NCBI RefSeq assembly: GCF_900104845.1
Contig: NZ_FNSR01000001.1
Span: 496,001 to 560,000 of the forward strand
DNA from: Paraburkholderia caballeronis
GTDB taxonomy: Bacteria; Pseudomonadota; Gammaproteobacteria; Burkholderiales; Burkholderiaceae
DNA length: 64,000 nt
Direction: 5' to 3'
Shown here: positions 54,374 to 62,499 of the stretch, in pieces
Numbering within the stretch: the first letter of the stretch is position 1
How the letters are laid out: each line of letters begins with the position of its first letter
Translations under genes and position numbers: made by a program
The notes under the pieces: model-generated
The model's input: the letters and a program-made list of their open reading frames with translations, nothing else
Databases searched by the model: none
What the model was told of the DNA's origin: nothing

Positions 54374-54463
54374 GCGGACAAGTATCGCACCGCGCCGCGC
54401 GGCGCGCCTGCAACCGTCGCGCCGGTGTGCTTTACTGCCGGTTTTTACCTGAAGGAGCATGGC

Positions 54464-55333
54464 ATGGATATCGGCTTTATCGGTCTCGGCGAAATGGGCG
54501 GCGCGATCGTCGCGAACCTGCTGAAGGCCGGGCATCGCGTCCGCGTGTGGAACCGCACCGCGGAGCGCGCGCGGCCGCTCGCCGACGCGGGCGCCGAGGT
54601 CGTCGCGACCCCGGCCGACGCATTCGCGGGCGACGCCGTGTTTTCGATGCTGGCGGACGACGCGGCGCTGCGGGAAGTCGTCGATGCGTCGCTGCTCGAA
54701 CACGTGCCGCGCGGGATCGTGCACGTGAACATGGCGACGATCTCGGTCGCGCTCGCGGAACAGCTCGCGCGCGAGCACGCGGAGCGCGGGCTGCACTACG
54801 TCGCCGCGCCGGTGCTCGGCCGTCCGGACGTCGCGAAGGCCGCGAAGCTGACGATCGTCGCCGGCGGACCGGCGGAGGCGCTCGACCGCGTGCAGCCGCT
54901 TTTCGACGCGATCGGCCAGAAGACATGGCGGATCGGCTCGCTGCCGCAGCAGGCGAACGTGATGAAACTCGCGGCGAACTTCATGCTCGCGTCGGCCGTC
55001 GAGACGCTCGGTGAGGCGGCGGCGCTGCTGTCCGGCCATGGCGTCGCGATGCGCGATTTCCTCGACGTCGTGACCGGCGGACCGTTCCCGGGGCCGGTGT
55101 ATCAGGGTTACGGCACGATGATCGCGGAGCAGCGTTACGAGCCGGCGATGTTCAAGGCGCGGCTCGGGCTGAAGGACGTCCGCCTCGCGCTGGCGGCCGC
55201 CGACGCGGTGTCGACGCCGCTGCCGGTCGCGAGCGCGGTGCGCGACAGTCTGCTCGAAGCGGTCGCGCACGGCGACGGCGAACTCGATTTCGCAGTGCTC
55301 GGCAAGGTCGCGTTGCGGCGGGCGGGGCGCTAG
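54464..55333 (+). CDS. 3-hydroxyisobutyrate dehydrogenase-family protein
   Basis: 289 residues from ATG 54464 with GAAGGAG upstream. NAD(P)-binding GFIGLGEMGGAIVANLLKAGH starts the protein, followed by VWNRT, the substrate-binding segment (VAAPVLGRPDVAKAAKLTIV) and the catalytic Lys region NVMKLAANFML. It is a beta-hydroxyacid dehydrogenase of the GLYR1/HIBADH type, reducing succinic semialdehyde-like or tartronate semialdehyde-like compounds in relatives. The substrate here is unknown. It is divergent from the Mut7-C gene. Confidence 0.85.
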   Translation: MDIGFIGLGEMGGAIVANLLKAGHRVRVWNRTAERARPLADAGAEVVATPADAFAGDAVFSMLADDAALREVVDASLLEHVPRGIVHVNMATISVALAEQLAREHAERGLHYVAAPVLGRPDVAKAAKLTIVAGGPAEALDRVQPLFDAIGQKTWRIGSLPQQANVMKLAANFMLASAVETLGEAAALLSGHGVAMRDFLDVVTGGPFPGPVYQGYGTMIAEQRYEPAMFKARLGLKDVRLALAAADAVSTPLPVASAVRDSLLEAVAHGDGELDFAVLGKVALRRAGR

Positions 55334-55625
55334 GCGCGCGGGGAAGTCGCGGCGCGGCGCGCGGCTGGGCGGCGGTAGCGTCGTCGTCGCGGGGGTTCCG
55401 CACGCATTCGCCGTTACGCGTTCCCGGCGGCTTCCGATGCCGCCGCGTTGACGCAAGCACGTGTTTTCCGCGCGCTGACGCACAATCGCGTGCCGCCGCG
55501 GGCGGCACAATTGCGCGAACCGGCGCGCCGCCGTTCCGGCGTTGCGCCGCCCGAAACCGGACACGGCCGCGCGGCGAGCCGGCGCGCAGACGAACGATGA
55601 ACGACACGCACACGGGGCACGGCGA

Positions 55626-55988
55626 ATGGACGCGCGAATTCTGATCGCCGACGACGACGAAAAATCGATAACCGGGCTGTCCGCGCTGCTGGCCGGCCTC
55701 GGTTATGCGACCGAGGTCGCGCGCACGCTCGACGCCGCAGTGGCGACGGCCGCGTGGTTCCAGCCGGACGCGGCGATCGTCGCGCCGGCGCTGTCGGGCG
55801 ACGACCCGGCCGCGACCGCGCGTCGTCTGCGCGCCGCGTGCGGCGAGCGCGCGCCGCTGCTGATCTCGCTCACCGGCTGGGGCGAGTCGCAGCACCGCGA
55901 GGCCGCGCTGGCCGCCGGCTTCGACGTGCATCTGGTGCGGCCGGTGGGCCTCGACCAACTGACGTTCATCCTGTCAATGATCGGCTGA
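55626..55988 (+). CDS. Stand-alone receiver-like protein lacking the phospho-acceptor
   Basis: 120 residues. RILIADDDEKSITGLSALLA has the acidic pocket (Asp9-Asp11), and LISLTGWG (Thr83) and AAGFDVHLVRPVGLDQL match a CheY-like receiver. But at the phosphorylation site the text is DAAIVAPALSG: Ala53 takes the place of Asp. The conserved Lys is Arg105. It is therefore probably a pseudo-receiver that cannot be phosphorylated. No output domain or kinase is beside it. The ATG at 55626 has GGCACGGCG rather than a good ribosome-binding site upstream. Confidence 0.75.
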   Translation: MDARILIADDDEKSITGLSALLAGLGYATEVARTLDAAVATAAWFQPDAAIVAPALSGDDPAATARRLRAACGERAPLLISLTGWGESQHREAALAAGFDVHLVRPVGLDQLTFILSMIG

Positions 55989-56040
55989 TGAATTTGCGTT
56001 GCATTTTTGCAACATATAGGGTGCGCACTACTTTACATGT

Positions 56041-56069
56041 TGCGATGCATCACGGGCTTCGTTATACTC
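56041..56069 (+). promoter_or_regulatory. Promoter of the candidate small RNA
   Basis: TTGCGA (56041-56046) and TATACT (56064-56069) are separated by exactly 17 bases, a good sigma-70 arrangement. No start codon with a frame follows before the terminator at 56107. Confidence 0.55.
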
Positions 56070-56075
56070 GGTTCT

Positions 56076-56136
56076 GTCTCCTCCATGTCTCCTCTGATAT
56101 GGATTCAGCCCGCCTACATTAGGCGGGCTTTTTTTC
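56076..56136 (+). ncRNA. Candidate trans-acting small RNA
   Basis: From the predicted start near 56076 to the terminator there are about 60 bases. The body contains TGTCTCCTCC and TGTCTCCTC, two C/U-rich segments complementary to Shine-Dalgarno sequences, a usual seed in Hfq-dependent RNAs. It ends in a perfect AGCCCGCCTA-CAT-TAGGCGGGCT hairpin with T7. No ORF fits. I do not assign a named family. Confidence 0.6.
56107..56135 (+). terminator. Intrinsic terminator
   Basis: A 10-bp perfect stem (56107-56116 with 56120-56129) with a CAT loop, followed by seven T. Confidence 0.9.
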
Positions 56137-56189
56137 GTCCGCGTTTTTTCAATCGTCCTGCCGAACCCGCCGGCGCAAAAAGCGCGCAT

Positions 56190-56221
56190 AAAAAAACCGG
56201 CTCGGGACACGAGCCGGTTTT
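56190..56221 (-). terminator. Intrinsic terminator after argC
   Basis: AAAACCGGCTCG (56193-56204) and CGAGCCGGTTTT (56210-56221) form a perfect 12-bp stem; read on the minus strand it is followed by a T run and lies 37 bases after the argC stop. Confidence 0.85.
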
Positions 56222-56257
56222 CGTCGGGCCGGGAGGCCGAACGGCGCCTGGCGCCGT

Positions 56258-57205
56258 TTAACCCTTCAGGCCGCTGTCCTCGGCCGCGCCGACCGCGAGA
56301 TTCATGCACTGGATCGCCGCGCCCGACGCCCCCTTGCCGAGATTGTCGAGCCGCGCGACCGTCACGAAACGTTCCTCGTTGCCGAACACGAACAGATCGA
56401 CGCGGTTCGTGTCGTTGTTCGCCTGCACGTCGAACGCGCCGGCGTCGAGATTCGCCTCCGCGTCGAACGGCGCGACGCGCACGAACTGCTCGCCCGCGTA
56501 ATACTCGGCGAACAGCGCCAGCACGTCCTGCGGCGTCACGCGCTTCGCGAGTTGCTGCGGCGTGAAATAGGTCGTCACCGCGAGACCCTTGTAGAACGGG
56601 CCGACGATCGGCGTGAAGATCGGCGCGGACTTCAGGCCGCCGTGAACCGTCATTTCCGGCAGATGCTTGTGCGTGAGGCCGAGCGCGTAAGGGCGCGGGC
56701 TCGCGAGCTTCGGATTGTCGCCGGCTTCGTACTCCGCGATCATCTTCTTGCCGCCGCCGCTGTAGCCGGTCAGCGAGTAGCTGTGCGCGGCGAATTCCGG
56801 CGCCACGACGCCCGCCTCGACGAGCGGACGCATCGCGAGAATGAACGCCGACGCGTGGCAGCCCGGCACCGCGATGCGCTTCGCGTCGCGCACGCGCGCG
56901 CGCTGCGAGCGGGTCAGTTCCGGCAGGCCGTACGCCCAGTCCGCGCTCGTGCGGAACGCGGTGCTCGCGTCGATCAGCACGGTGTTGCCGTTCTCGACCA
57001 GCGACGCGGATTCGCGCGACGCGACGTCCGGCAGGCACAGGAACGTGACGTCCGACGCGTTGATGAGACGGCGGCGTTCGTCGACGTCCTTGCGCTTCGC
57101 CTCGTCGATGCGCAGCACTTCCACGTCGCTGCGCTGCGACAGGTATTCGAAGATCTTCAGGCCGGTCGTGCCTTCCTGGCCATCGACAAAAACTTTCGTG
57201 CTCAT
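56258..57205 (-). CDS. argC: N-acetyl-gamma-glutamyl-phosphate reductase, type 2
   Basis: 315 residues from the ATG at 57205 ([20 protein letters not shown]), with GAGACCGAG upstream. The short form, DGQEGTTG nucleotide motif, [12 protein letters not shown], the catalytic Cys in [13 protein letters not shown] and HKHLPEM are those of type 2 ArgC. It reduces N-acetylglutamyl phosphate in arginine synthesis. The gene stands alone, as usual for this type. A terminator follows. Confidence 0.93.
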   Translation of the reverse strand: MSTKVFVDGQEGTTGLKIFEYLSQRSDVEVLRIDEAKRKDVDERRRLINASDVTFLCLPDVASRESASLVENGNTVLIDASTAFRTSADWAYGLPELTRSQRARVRDAKRIAVPGCHASAFILAMRPLVEAGVVAPEFAAHSYSLTGYSGGGKKMIAEYEAGDNPKLASPRPYALGLTHKHLPEMTVHGGLKSAPIFTPIVGPFYKGLAVTTYFTPQQLAKRVTPQDVLALFAEYYAGEQFVRVAPFDAEANLDAGAFDVQANNDTNRVDLFVFGNEERFVTVARLDNLGKGASGAAIQCMNLAVGAAEDSGLKG

Positions 57206-57391
57206 CTCGGTCTCTCTGAAACGCGGGGATTCGGGGCGTTCCGCCGCCATGGCGGCAGCGGAACGCTATTTTAAGACCTGATGCGGATCAACGTGTGACA
57301 GCGGGAGGGCGGGACGCGGCAGAAGGCGGACGGACGTCGCGTATTCGCGACGCCGCCGAACGGGATGCGGGCCTTGCGGCCCGCGCGAAGG

Positions 57392-57970
57392 TCAGGCGGC
57401 GGCCTGGCCGGCGAGCCAGCGTGCGGTCACGCCGGCGACGCGCGCGCCGAACGCCTTCGCGGTTTCGAGGTCGCCGGCGGGCGGCGCCTCTTCCGGCGAC
57501 GCGTCGGCTGGCGATTGCGCGAGCAGCCCGGTGAAGCCGCCGACGAAGTTCAGGTCGTTGCGGGTCGCGGCCTTCGTGTTCGACGGCATCATGCCGGTGC
57601 CGGTCCAGATCATGCTGTGCTGCATCGCGAGCGTCACGAAGTACTGGATCGTCGAGAACTTGTCGCCATTCATCGTCGCCGAGTTCGTGAAGCCGGCCGC
57701 GATCTTGTCCTTCCATTTCTGCGTGAACCACGCCTTCGACGTCGCGTCCGCGAACTTCTTGAAGTCGGCCGACGGTCCGCCCATGTAGGTCGGCGCGCCG
57801 AACACGATCGCGTCGGCGGCGTCCAGTGCCGCCCATGCCGCGTCGTCGACGTCCGCGACGCTGAACAGCTTCGCGTCCGCGCCCGCGCCCTGCAGGCCGG
57901 CGAGCACCGCCTCGGCGAGTTTCTTCGTGTGGCCGTAGCCGCTGTGATAAACGATGACGATCTTCGACAT
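57392..57970 (-). CDS. Flavodoxin-family NAD(P)H oxidoreductase (WrbA-like)
   Basis: 192 residues from the ATG at 57970 (MSKIVIVYHSGYGHTKKLAE) with GCGGAG upstream; the frame is open to 58012. VYHSGYGHT is the FMN phosphate-binding loop, IVFGAPTYMGGPSADFKKF the 50s loop, and FTNSATMNGDKFSTIQYF the third. It probably reduces quinones or similar compounds in the cytosol. It is followed by argC on the same strand after a gap of 187 bases, likely not an operon. Confidence 0.85.
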   Translation of the reverse strand: MSKIVIVYHSGYGHTKKLAEAVLAGLQGAGADAKLFSVADVDDAAWAALDAADAIVFGAPTYMGGPSADFKKFADATSKAWFTQKWKDKIAAGFTNSATMNGDKFSTIQYFVTLAMQHSMIWTGTGMMPSNTKAATRNDLNFVGGFTGLLAQSPADASPEEAPPAGDLETAKAFGARVAGVTARWLAGQAAA

Positions 57971-58142
57971 GACGAACTCCGCTGGAAAGTTGGCTTCGGG
58001 AAGGGATCGCACGGGTGTCGCGCCGCATCATCTTAATCACTTCCGATGACCATCGCGCGCCCGCGCGGCGCACTCGCGGGAACGAATGAATTTCGTTAGC
58101 GAAGCTAAATCGCGCGGGCGGCCGGCCTGGGCGAAAACGGCG

Positions 58143-58766
58143 TCAGCGGCCGTACGTGACGGTCAGCGTCGCGCTGCCGAGCGTCGACGTGCCGATCTCG
58201 CGGTCGAACATCGCGGCCGGCCGGCCCTGCGTGAGCCGCAGGTTCTCGATGCTGAGCGCATAGACGGTGACGACGTAGCGATGCGGTTTGCCGGGCGGCG
58301 GACACGGGCCGCCGTAACCGTCGACGTCGAAGTCGTTGCGCGCCTCGACCGCGCCGAGCTTCGCGAGGTGGCCGGAGGCGCTCGCGTTTTCCGGCAGCGC
58401 GAGCGTTTGGGACGGAATGCCCGCGACCGCCCAGTGCCACCAGCCGCGTCCGGGCGAGTCGGGATCGAACATCGTGACCGCGAAGCTGCGCGTGCCGGCG
58501 GGCGGATTGCTCCACGACAGTTGCGGCGACCGGTTGCCGCCGTGGCAGTTGCCGCGGTCGAATACCTGTTTCGCATCGACGGTGCCGCCGTCGCGCAGAT
58601 CCGCGCTGGCGAGCGCGAACGCACCGGCCGCCTGAGACTGCGACGGCGTTGCGAGCGCGCAAAGGAGTCCTGCGGCGAGGGTGGAAAGCGCCGCTCGAAG
58701 CGGCGTGCGGTGCGGCGGCGGGACGGCCAGAGGATGGGGTAGACGACGGGGCAGACGACGCATCAT
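58143..58766 (-). CDS. YbhB/YbcL-family (PEBP, Raf-kinase-inhibitor-like) secreted protein
   Basis: 207 residues with an Arg-rich start and a signal peptide (AALSTLAAGLLCALATPSQSQA). The mature part has RSPQLSWSNPPAGTRSFAVTMFDPD, the GWWHWAVAGIP motif and YGGPCPPPGKPHRYVVTVYAL, all typical of bacterial PEBP proteins of the periplasm. Ligand and role are not known. It is divergent from the LuxR-type regulator. Confidence 0.88.
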   Translation of the reverse strand: MMRRLPRRLPHPLAVPPPHRTPLRAALSTLAAGLLCALATPSQSQAAGAFALASADLRDGGTVDAKQVFDRGNCHGGNRSPQLSWSNPPAGTRSFAVTMFDPDSPGRGWWHWAVAGIPSQTLALPENASASGHLAKLGAVEARNDFDVDGYGGPCPPPGKPHRYVVTVYALSIENLRLTQGRPAAMFDREIGTSTLGSATLTVTYGR

Positions 58767-59026
58767 CCGGTTCTCCTGCGCATTTGTGAGATGCCGATCA
58801 CGCTATCCTGACAGCGCGCGTCGATTTGTGCTCCAGATCGAAACTTCTTCAGATATAAAGGTAGCGCGGACAGCCATTCGGTGCGTACAAAGAGAACAGT
58901 ACAGCGTCGCGTGCCGGATGAAGGGAATCGGCTATAGTCGCGGGCGTCGGCGGCAGGCGTGACGCGGAAGGCGGGCGGCGCGGCGCAATACGGCAATCAG
59001 GGGACGGCCGCCAACGTGGAGGAGCA

Positions 59027-59725
59027 ATGCTGCAGTCAATCAGGGTCGTGGTGGCAGACGATCATCCGGTAATCCTGCTCGGTGCCGAGCAGGCGATGCT
59101 GAAGTTTCCCGGCATCGAGGTCGTTGCGCGCGCGCGCCAGTCGACCGAGCTGATCAAGGCGCTGCAGACGATCCCGTGCGACGTGCTCGTCACCGATCTC
59201 GCGATGCCGGGCGGCCAGTACGGCGACGGCCTGCCGCTGATCGGCTATCTGCGGCGCAACTTCCCGGAGGTGGGGATCGTCGTGCTGACGATGCTCGAAA
59301 ACCCCGCGCTGCTGAAGCGCCTCGGCGAACTGGGCGTGATCGCGGTGGTGCACAAGTCGGACGACCTGAGCCACATCGCGCTGGCGGTCCAGCACGTGAG
59401 CCGCGACATCGAATACATGAGCCCGCAGGTGCGCGTCGCGCTCGACTCGCTGCGGATCAACAACGGCGGCAAGGGCGACGAGGTGATCCTGTCGAAGCGC
59501 GAGCTGGAAGTCGTGCGCCTCTTCGTGTCGGGTCTGACGATCAAGGAAATCTCCGGCAAGCTGAACCGCAGCATCAAGACGATCAGCACGCAGAAGAACA
59601 CCGCGATGCGCAAGCTCGGTCTCGACCGGGATACGGAGCTGTTCCAGTACGCGCAGGGCAACGGGCTGCTGAACCTGTCGGCGCGCGTGCCGGACGACGA
59701 GAACGACATCGGCGAGCCGCGCTGA
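59027..59725 (+). CDS. LuxR/NarL-family response regulator
   Basis: 232 residues. Receiver domain with VVVADDHPVILLG (acidic pocket), the phospho-acceptor in VLVTDLAMPGG, VVLTM and a Lys in VVHKSDD. The C-terminal GerE helix-turn-helix reads LSKRELEVVRLFVSGLTIKEI then SIKTISTQKNTAMRKLGL. The overall pattern, with an extended loop after the acceptor (GGQYGDGLPLIGYLR), is RcsB-like. No sensor kinase gene is nearby. A strong terminator follows. Confidence 0.92.
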   Translation: MLQSIRVVVADDHPVILLGAEQAMLKFPGIEVVARARQSTELIKALQTIPCDVLVTDLAMPGGQYGDGLPLIGYLRRNFPEVGIVVLTMLENPALLKRLGELGVIAVVHKSDDLSHIALAVQHVSRDIEYMSPQVRVALDSLRINNGGKGDEVILSKRELEVVRLFVSGLTIKEISGKLNRSIKTISTQKNTAMRKLGLDRDTELFQYAQGNGLLNLSARVPDDENDIGEPR

Positions 59726-59752
59726 CCGCCCCACGTCGTTGATGCGCGCAAC

Positions 59753-59791
59753 AAAAAGGCCATCCGCCGAAACCGGCGGATGGCCTTTTTT
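59753..59791. terminator. Bidirectional intrinsic terminator
   Basis: GGCCATCCGCCG (59758-59769) and CGGCGGATGGCC (59774-59785) form a perfect 12-bp stem with A5 before and T6 after, between the regulator and the converging pyrE. Confidence 0.9.
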
Positions 59792-59835
59792 CGATCGCGC
59801 GCGTTATCGGCTTATCGCGCTGCCACGCTATTGCG

Positions 59836-60522
59836 TTATTGCGGCGCGGCGGTCGCGCCGCCGTGCGCGGCCGACCATTCGGCCGGCGCGTGCAGGAATT
59901 TCTCGACTTCGTCGAGCGTCTTCGTCTCGAAGTAGCCCGATTCCTTCGCGACGCGCAGCACGTCCCACCACGTTGCGAGCGCGTGCAGGTCGACGTCGAT
60001 GTCCTTCAGCACCGACACGCTCTCCTTGAAGATGTTGTAGTGGAACAGCACGAAGCAGTGGTTCACCTGCGCGCCGGCCGTGCGCAGCGCGTTGATGAAG
60101 TTGATCTTGCTGCGGCTGTCCGTCGTCAGGTCCTCGACGAGCAGCACGCGCTGGCCTTCGGTCAGCAGGCCTTCGATCTGCGCGTTGCGGCCGAAACCCT
60201 TCGGCTTCTTGCGCACGTACTGCATCGGCACCATCAGGCGGTCCGACAGCCATGCGGCGAACGGGATGCCGGCGGTTTCGCCGCCCGCGACCGCGTCGAT
60301 CTGCTCGTAGCCGACGTCGCGCAGGATCGTCGCTTCGGCCATTTCCATCAGGCCGCGGCGCACGCGCGGATACGAGATCAGCTTGCGGCAGTCGATGTAG
60401 ACCGGGCTCGCCCAGCCGGACGTGAAGATGAACGGCTTCTCGGCGTTGAAATGCACGGCCTGCACTTCGAGCAGCATTTTGGCGGTCGTGTCCGAGATCG
60501 TCTGGCGATCGTAGCCTGTCAT
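59836..60522 (-). CDS. pyrE: Orotate phosphoribosyltransferase
   Basis: 228 residues from the ATG at 60522 ([20 protein letters not shown]) with AAGGA upstream; the longer frame adds an Arg/Pro-rich leader. [31 protein letters not shown] and the PRPP-binding [14 protein letters not shown] are diagnostic. It makes OMP from orotate in pyrimidine synthesis. Confidence 0.94.
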   Translation of the reverse strand: MTGYDRQTISDTTAKMLLEVQAVHFNAEKPFIFTSGWASPVYIDCRKLISYPRVRRGLMEMAEATILRDVGYEQIDAVAGGETAGIPFAAWLSDRLMVPMQYVRKKPKGFGRNAQIEGLLTEGQRVLLVEDLTTDSRSKINFINALRTAGAQVNHCFVLFHYNIFKESVSVLKDIDVDLHALATWWDVLRVAKESGYFETKTLDEVEKFLHAPAEWSAAHGGATAAPQ

Positions 60523-60924
60523 GGGCGAATCCTTGGGTCGATGAGCGGGAGGGCGGGCGGAGGCCCGGTGGCGCCGGCGCGTCGGGACCGGGGTGCGGTG
60601 CCTTCGTGCCTGTTGCATGCGCGATCCGGGACGGGGAGAGTCGCTCGATCCGGACGGCTTGCCTGCGCGCGTAGCCCGCTATTTTACCCGACTTGGGCGA
60701 CGACGACGAGTCGGGGCGGCGGCTGGCGGTTCGGCTGGCGCACCTCGGTCCGGAGCCGTTGCCGGGCGGCAAGGCGGACCGCGGTGCGAACTTCGACCGG
60801 CCTTCGCGCCGCGACGGCCCGGCTCCGCCTTTTTCTTTCCCGGTTGTGACACCCGGTTCCCGCCTTTACACTCACGCCGGTTTTCCGCGAATGCCGCGCG
60901 CGGAACCACGCCCCGAGGACCCCC
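60523..60924. other. Intergenic region between pyrE and MFS gene
   Basis: 400 bases holding the divergent promoters of pyrE and the MFS gene. Long frames here are composition artefacts. I see no RNA or repeat. Confidence 0.4.
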
Positions 60925-62175
60925 ATGACCGCCGTTTCCCCTTCGGCCAATCCCGCCGCCGGCGCGCAGCCCGGTTACGCCGCCCGCGCGCTCGTCGCGT
61001 CGGTGCTCGGCTACGCGATGGACGGCTTCGACCTGCTGATGCTCGGCTTCATGCTGCCCGCGATCAGCGCCGACCTGCACCTCGGTCCGGCGCAGGCGGG
61101 CGGCCTCGTCACGTGGACGCTCGTCGGCGCGGTCGCGGGCGGCATCGGCTTCGGCCTGCTGAGCGACCGCTTCGGCCGCGTGCGCGTGCTCACGTGGACG
61201 ATCCTGCTGTTCGCGGTGTTCACCGGCCTGTGCGCGCTTGCGCGCGGCTACGCGGACCTGCTCGTGTACCGGACCATCGCCGGCATCGGGCTCGGCGGCG
61301 AGTTCGGCATCGGCATGGCGCTCGTCGCCGAGGCGTGGCCCGCGCATCTGCGCGCGCGGGCGTCGTCGTATGTCGGGCTCGGCTGGCAGGCGGGCGTGCT
61401 GGCCGCCGCGCTGCTCACGCCGCTGCTGCTGCCGCTGATCGGCTGGCGCGGGATGTTCGCGCTCGGGCTCGTGCCGGCCGCGGTGTCGTTTTTCGTGCGC
61501 CGGCGCGTCGAGGAGCCGGCGCTGTTCGTCGCGCATTCGGAGCGCGTGACGCAGGCCGCGCGCGAGCAGCGTCCGAGGCCGCTGCGGATGCTCGTCGCCG
61601 ACGCGCGGACCACGCGCGCGAGCGTCGGCGTCGCGGTGCTGTGCTCGGTGCAGAACTTCGGCTACTACGGGCTGATGATCTGGCTGCCCGCGTATCTGTC
61701 GAAGTCGTTCGGCTACACGCTGACGAAGTCGGGGCTGTGGACCGCCGCGACGGTCGGCGGGATGGCGGTCGGCATCTGGCTGTTCGGCATCGCGGCCGAC
61801 CGCTTCGGCCGCCGCCCGGCGTTCCTGTTCTACCAGGCGGGCGCGGTCGTGATGGTGATCGTCTACGCGCACCTGACGACGCCGTTCGCGCTGCTTGTCG
61901 GCGGCGCGGCGATGGGCGTGTTCGTGAACGGGATGATCGGCGGTTATGGCGCGCTGATCTCCGAGCTGTATCCGACCGCCGCGCGCGCCACCGCGCAGAA
62001 CGTGCTGTTCAACATCGGCCGCGCGGTCGGCGGCTTCGGGCCGCTCGCGGTCGGCGCGCTCGCCGCGCGCTTCTCGTTCGGCGCGGCGCTCGCGATGCTC
62101 GCGTCGATCTACGTGCTCGACATTCTCGCGACGCTTCTCCTCATTCCCGAACGGCGCGGCGCCGCGCTCGATTGA
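60925..62175 (+). CDS. MFS transporter, aromatic-acid/sialate-type symporter
   Basis: 416 residues with 12 helices. LGYAMDGFDLLMLGFMLPAI in helix 1, FGLLSDRFGRVRVLTWTI (motif A), IAGIGLGGEFGIGMALVAEAW in helix 4, and a second motif A in GIAADRFGRRPAFLF are features of the metabolite:H+ symporter group. The substrate is not clear. The ATG at 60925 opens a short cytosolic tail. Confidence 0.88.
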   Translation: MTAVSPSANPAAGAQPGYAARALVASVLGYAMDGFDLLMLGFMLPAISADLHLGPAQAGGLVTWTLVGAVAGGIGFGLLSDRFGRVRVLTWTILLFAVFTGLCALARGYADLLVYRTIAGIGLGGEFGIGMALVAEAWPAHLRARASSYVGLGWQAGVLAAALLTPLLLPLIGWRGMFALGLVPAAVSFFVRRRVEEPALFVAHSERVTQAAREQRPRPLRMLVADARTTRASVGVAVLCSVQNFGYYGLMIWLPAYLSKSFGYTLTKSGLWTAATVGGMAVGIWLFGIAADRFGRRPAFLFYQAGAVVMVIVYAHLTTPFALLVGGAAMGVFVNGMIGGYGALISELYPTAARATAQNVLFNIGRAVGGFGPLAVGALAARFSFGAALAMLASIYVLDILATLLLIPERRGAALD

Positions 62176-62499
62176 CGCGGACCGGGCCGCGCGCGAGTCC
62201 GCGGCCCCTCGCCGTCCGGCGTTCCTTTCGCATTTTCCCCCTTGTTTCATGGATGGTTTTGCATGCGGCGCATGCGGGTGCGCTTCGTCGCACGCGGTGT
62301 ACACTGGTCGCCCGCCAGATCGCCTGCGCCGTCTTCGATGCTCCGAACGGTTCGACGCGGTGTCTGTTGCAGTGCCGCAAGCGAGCCTCGTTTTCGCGAC
62401 GCTCGCGAGGCAGGAGACAACGGACAGGAGGGCGCGGCGGCGGACCAAACTTCGAACAACATATCTTTCACGTCTCTCAAGTCCAGGCAGGCCCATCAA
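62176..62499. other. Intergenic region before maeB
   Basis: About 320 bases without a supportable gene. The last ~60 bases before maeB are less GC-rich and probably carry its promoter. Confidence 0.4.
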
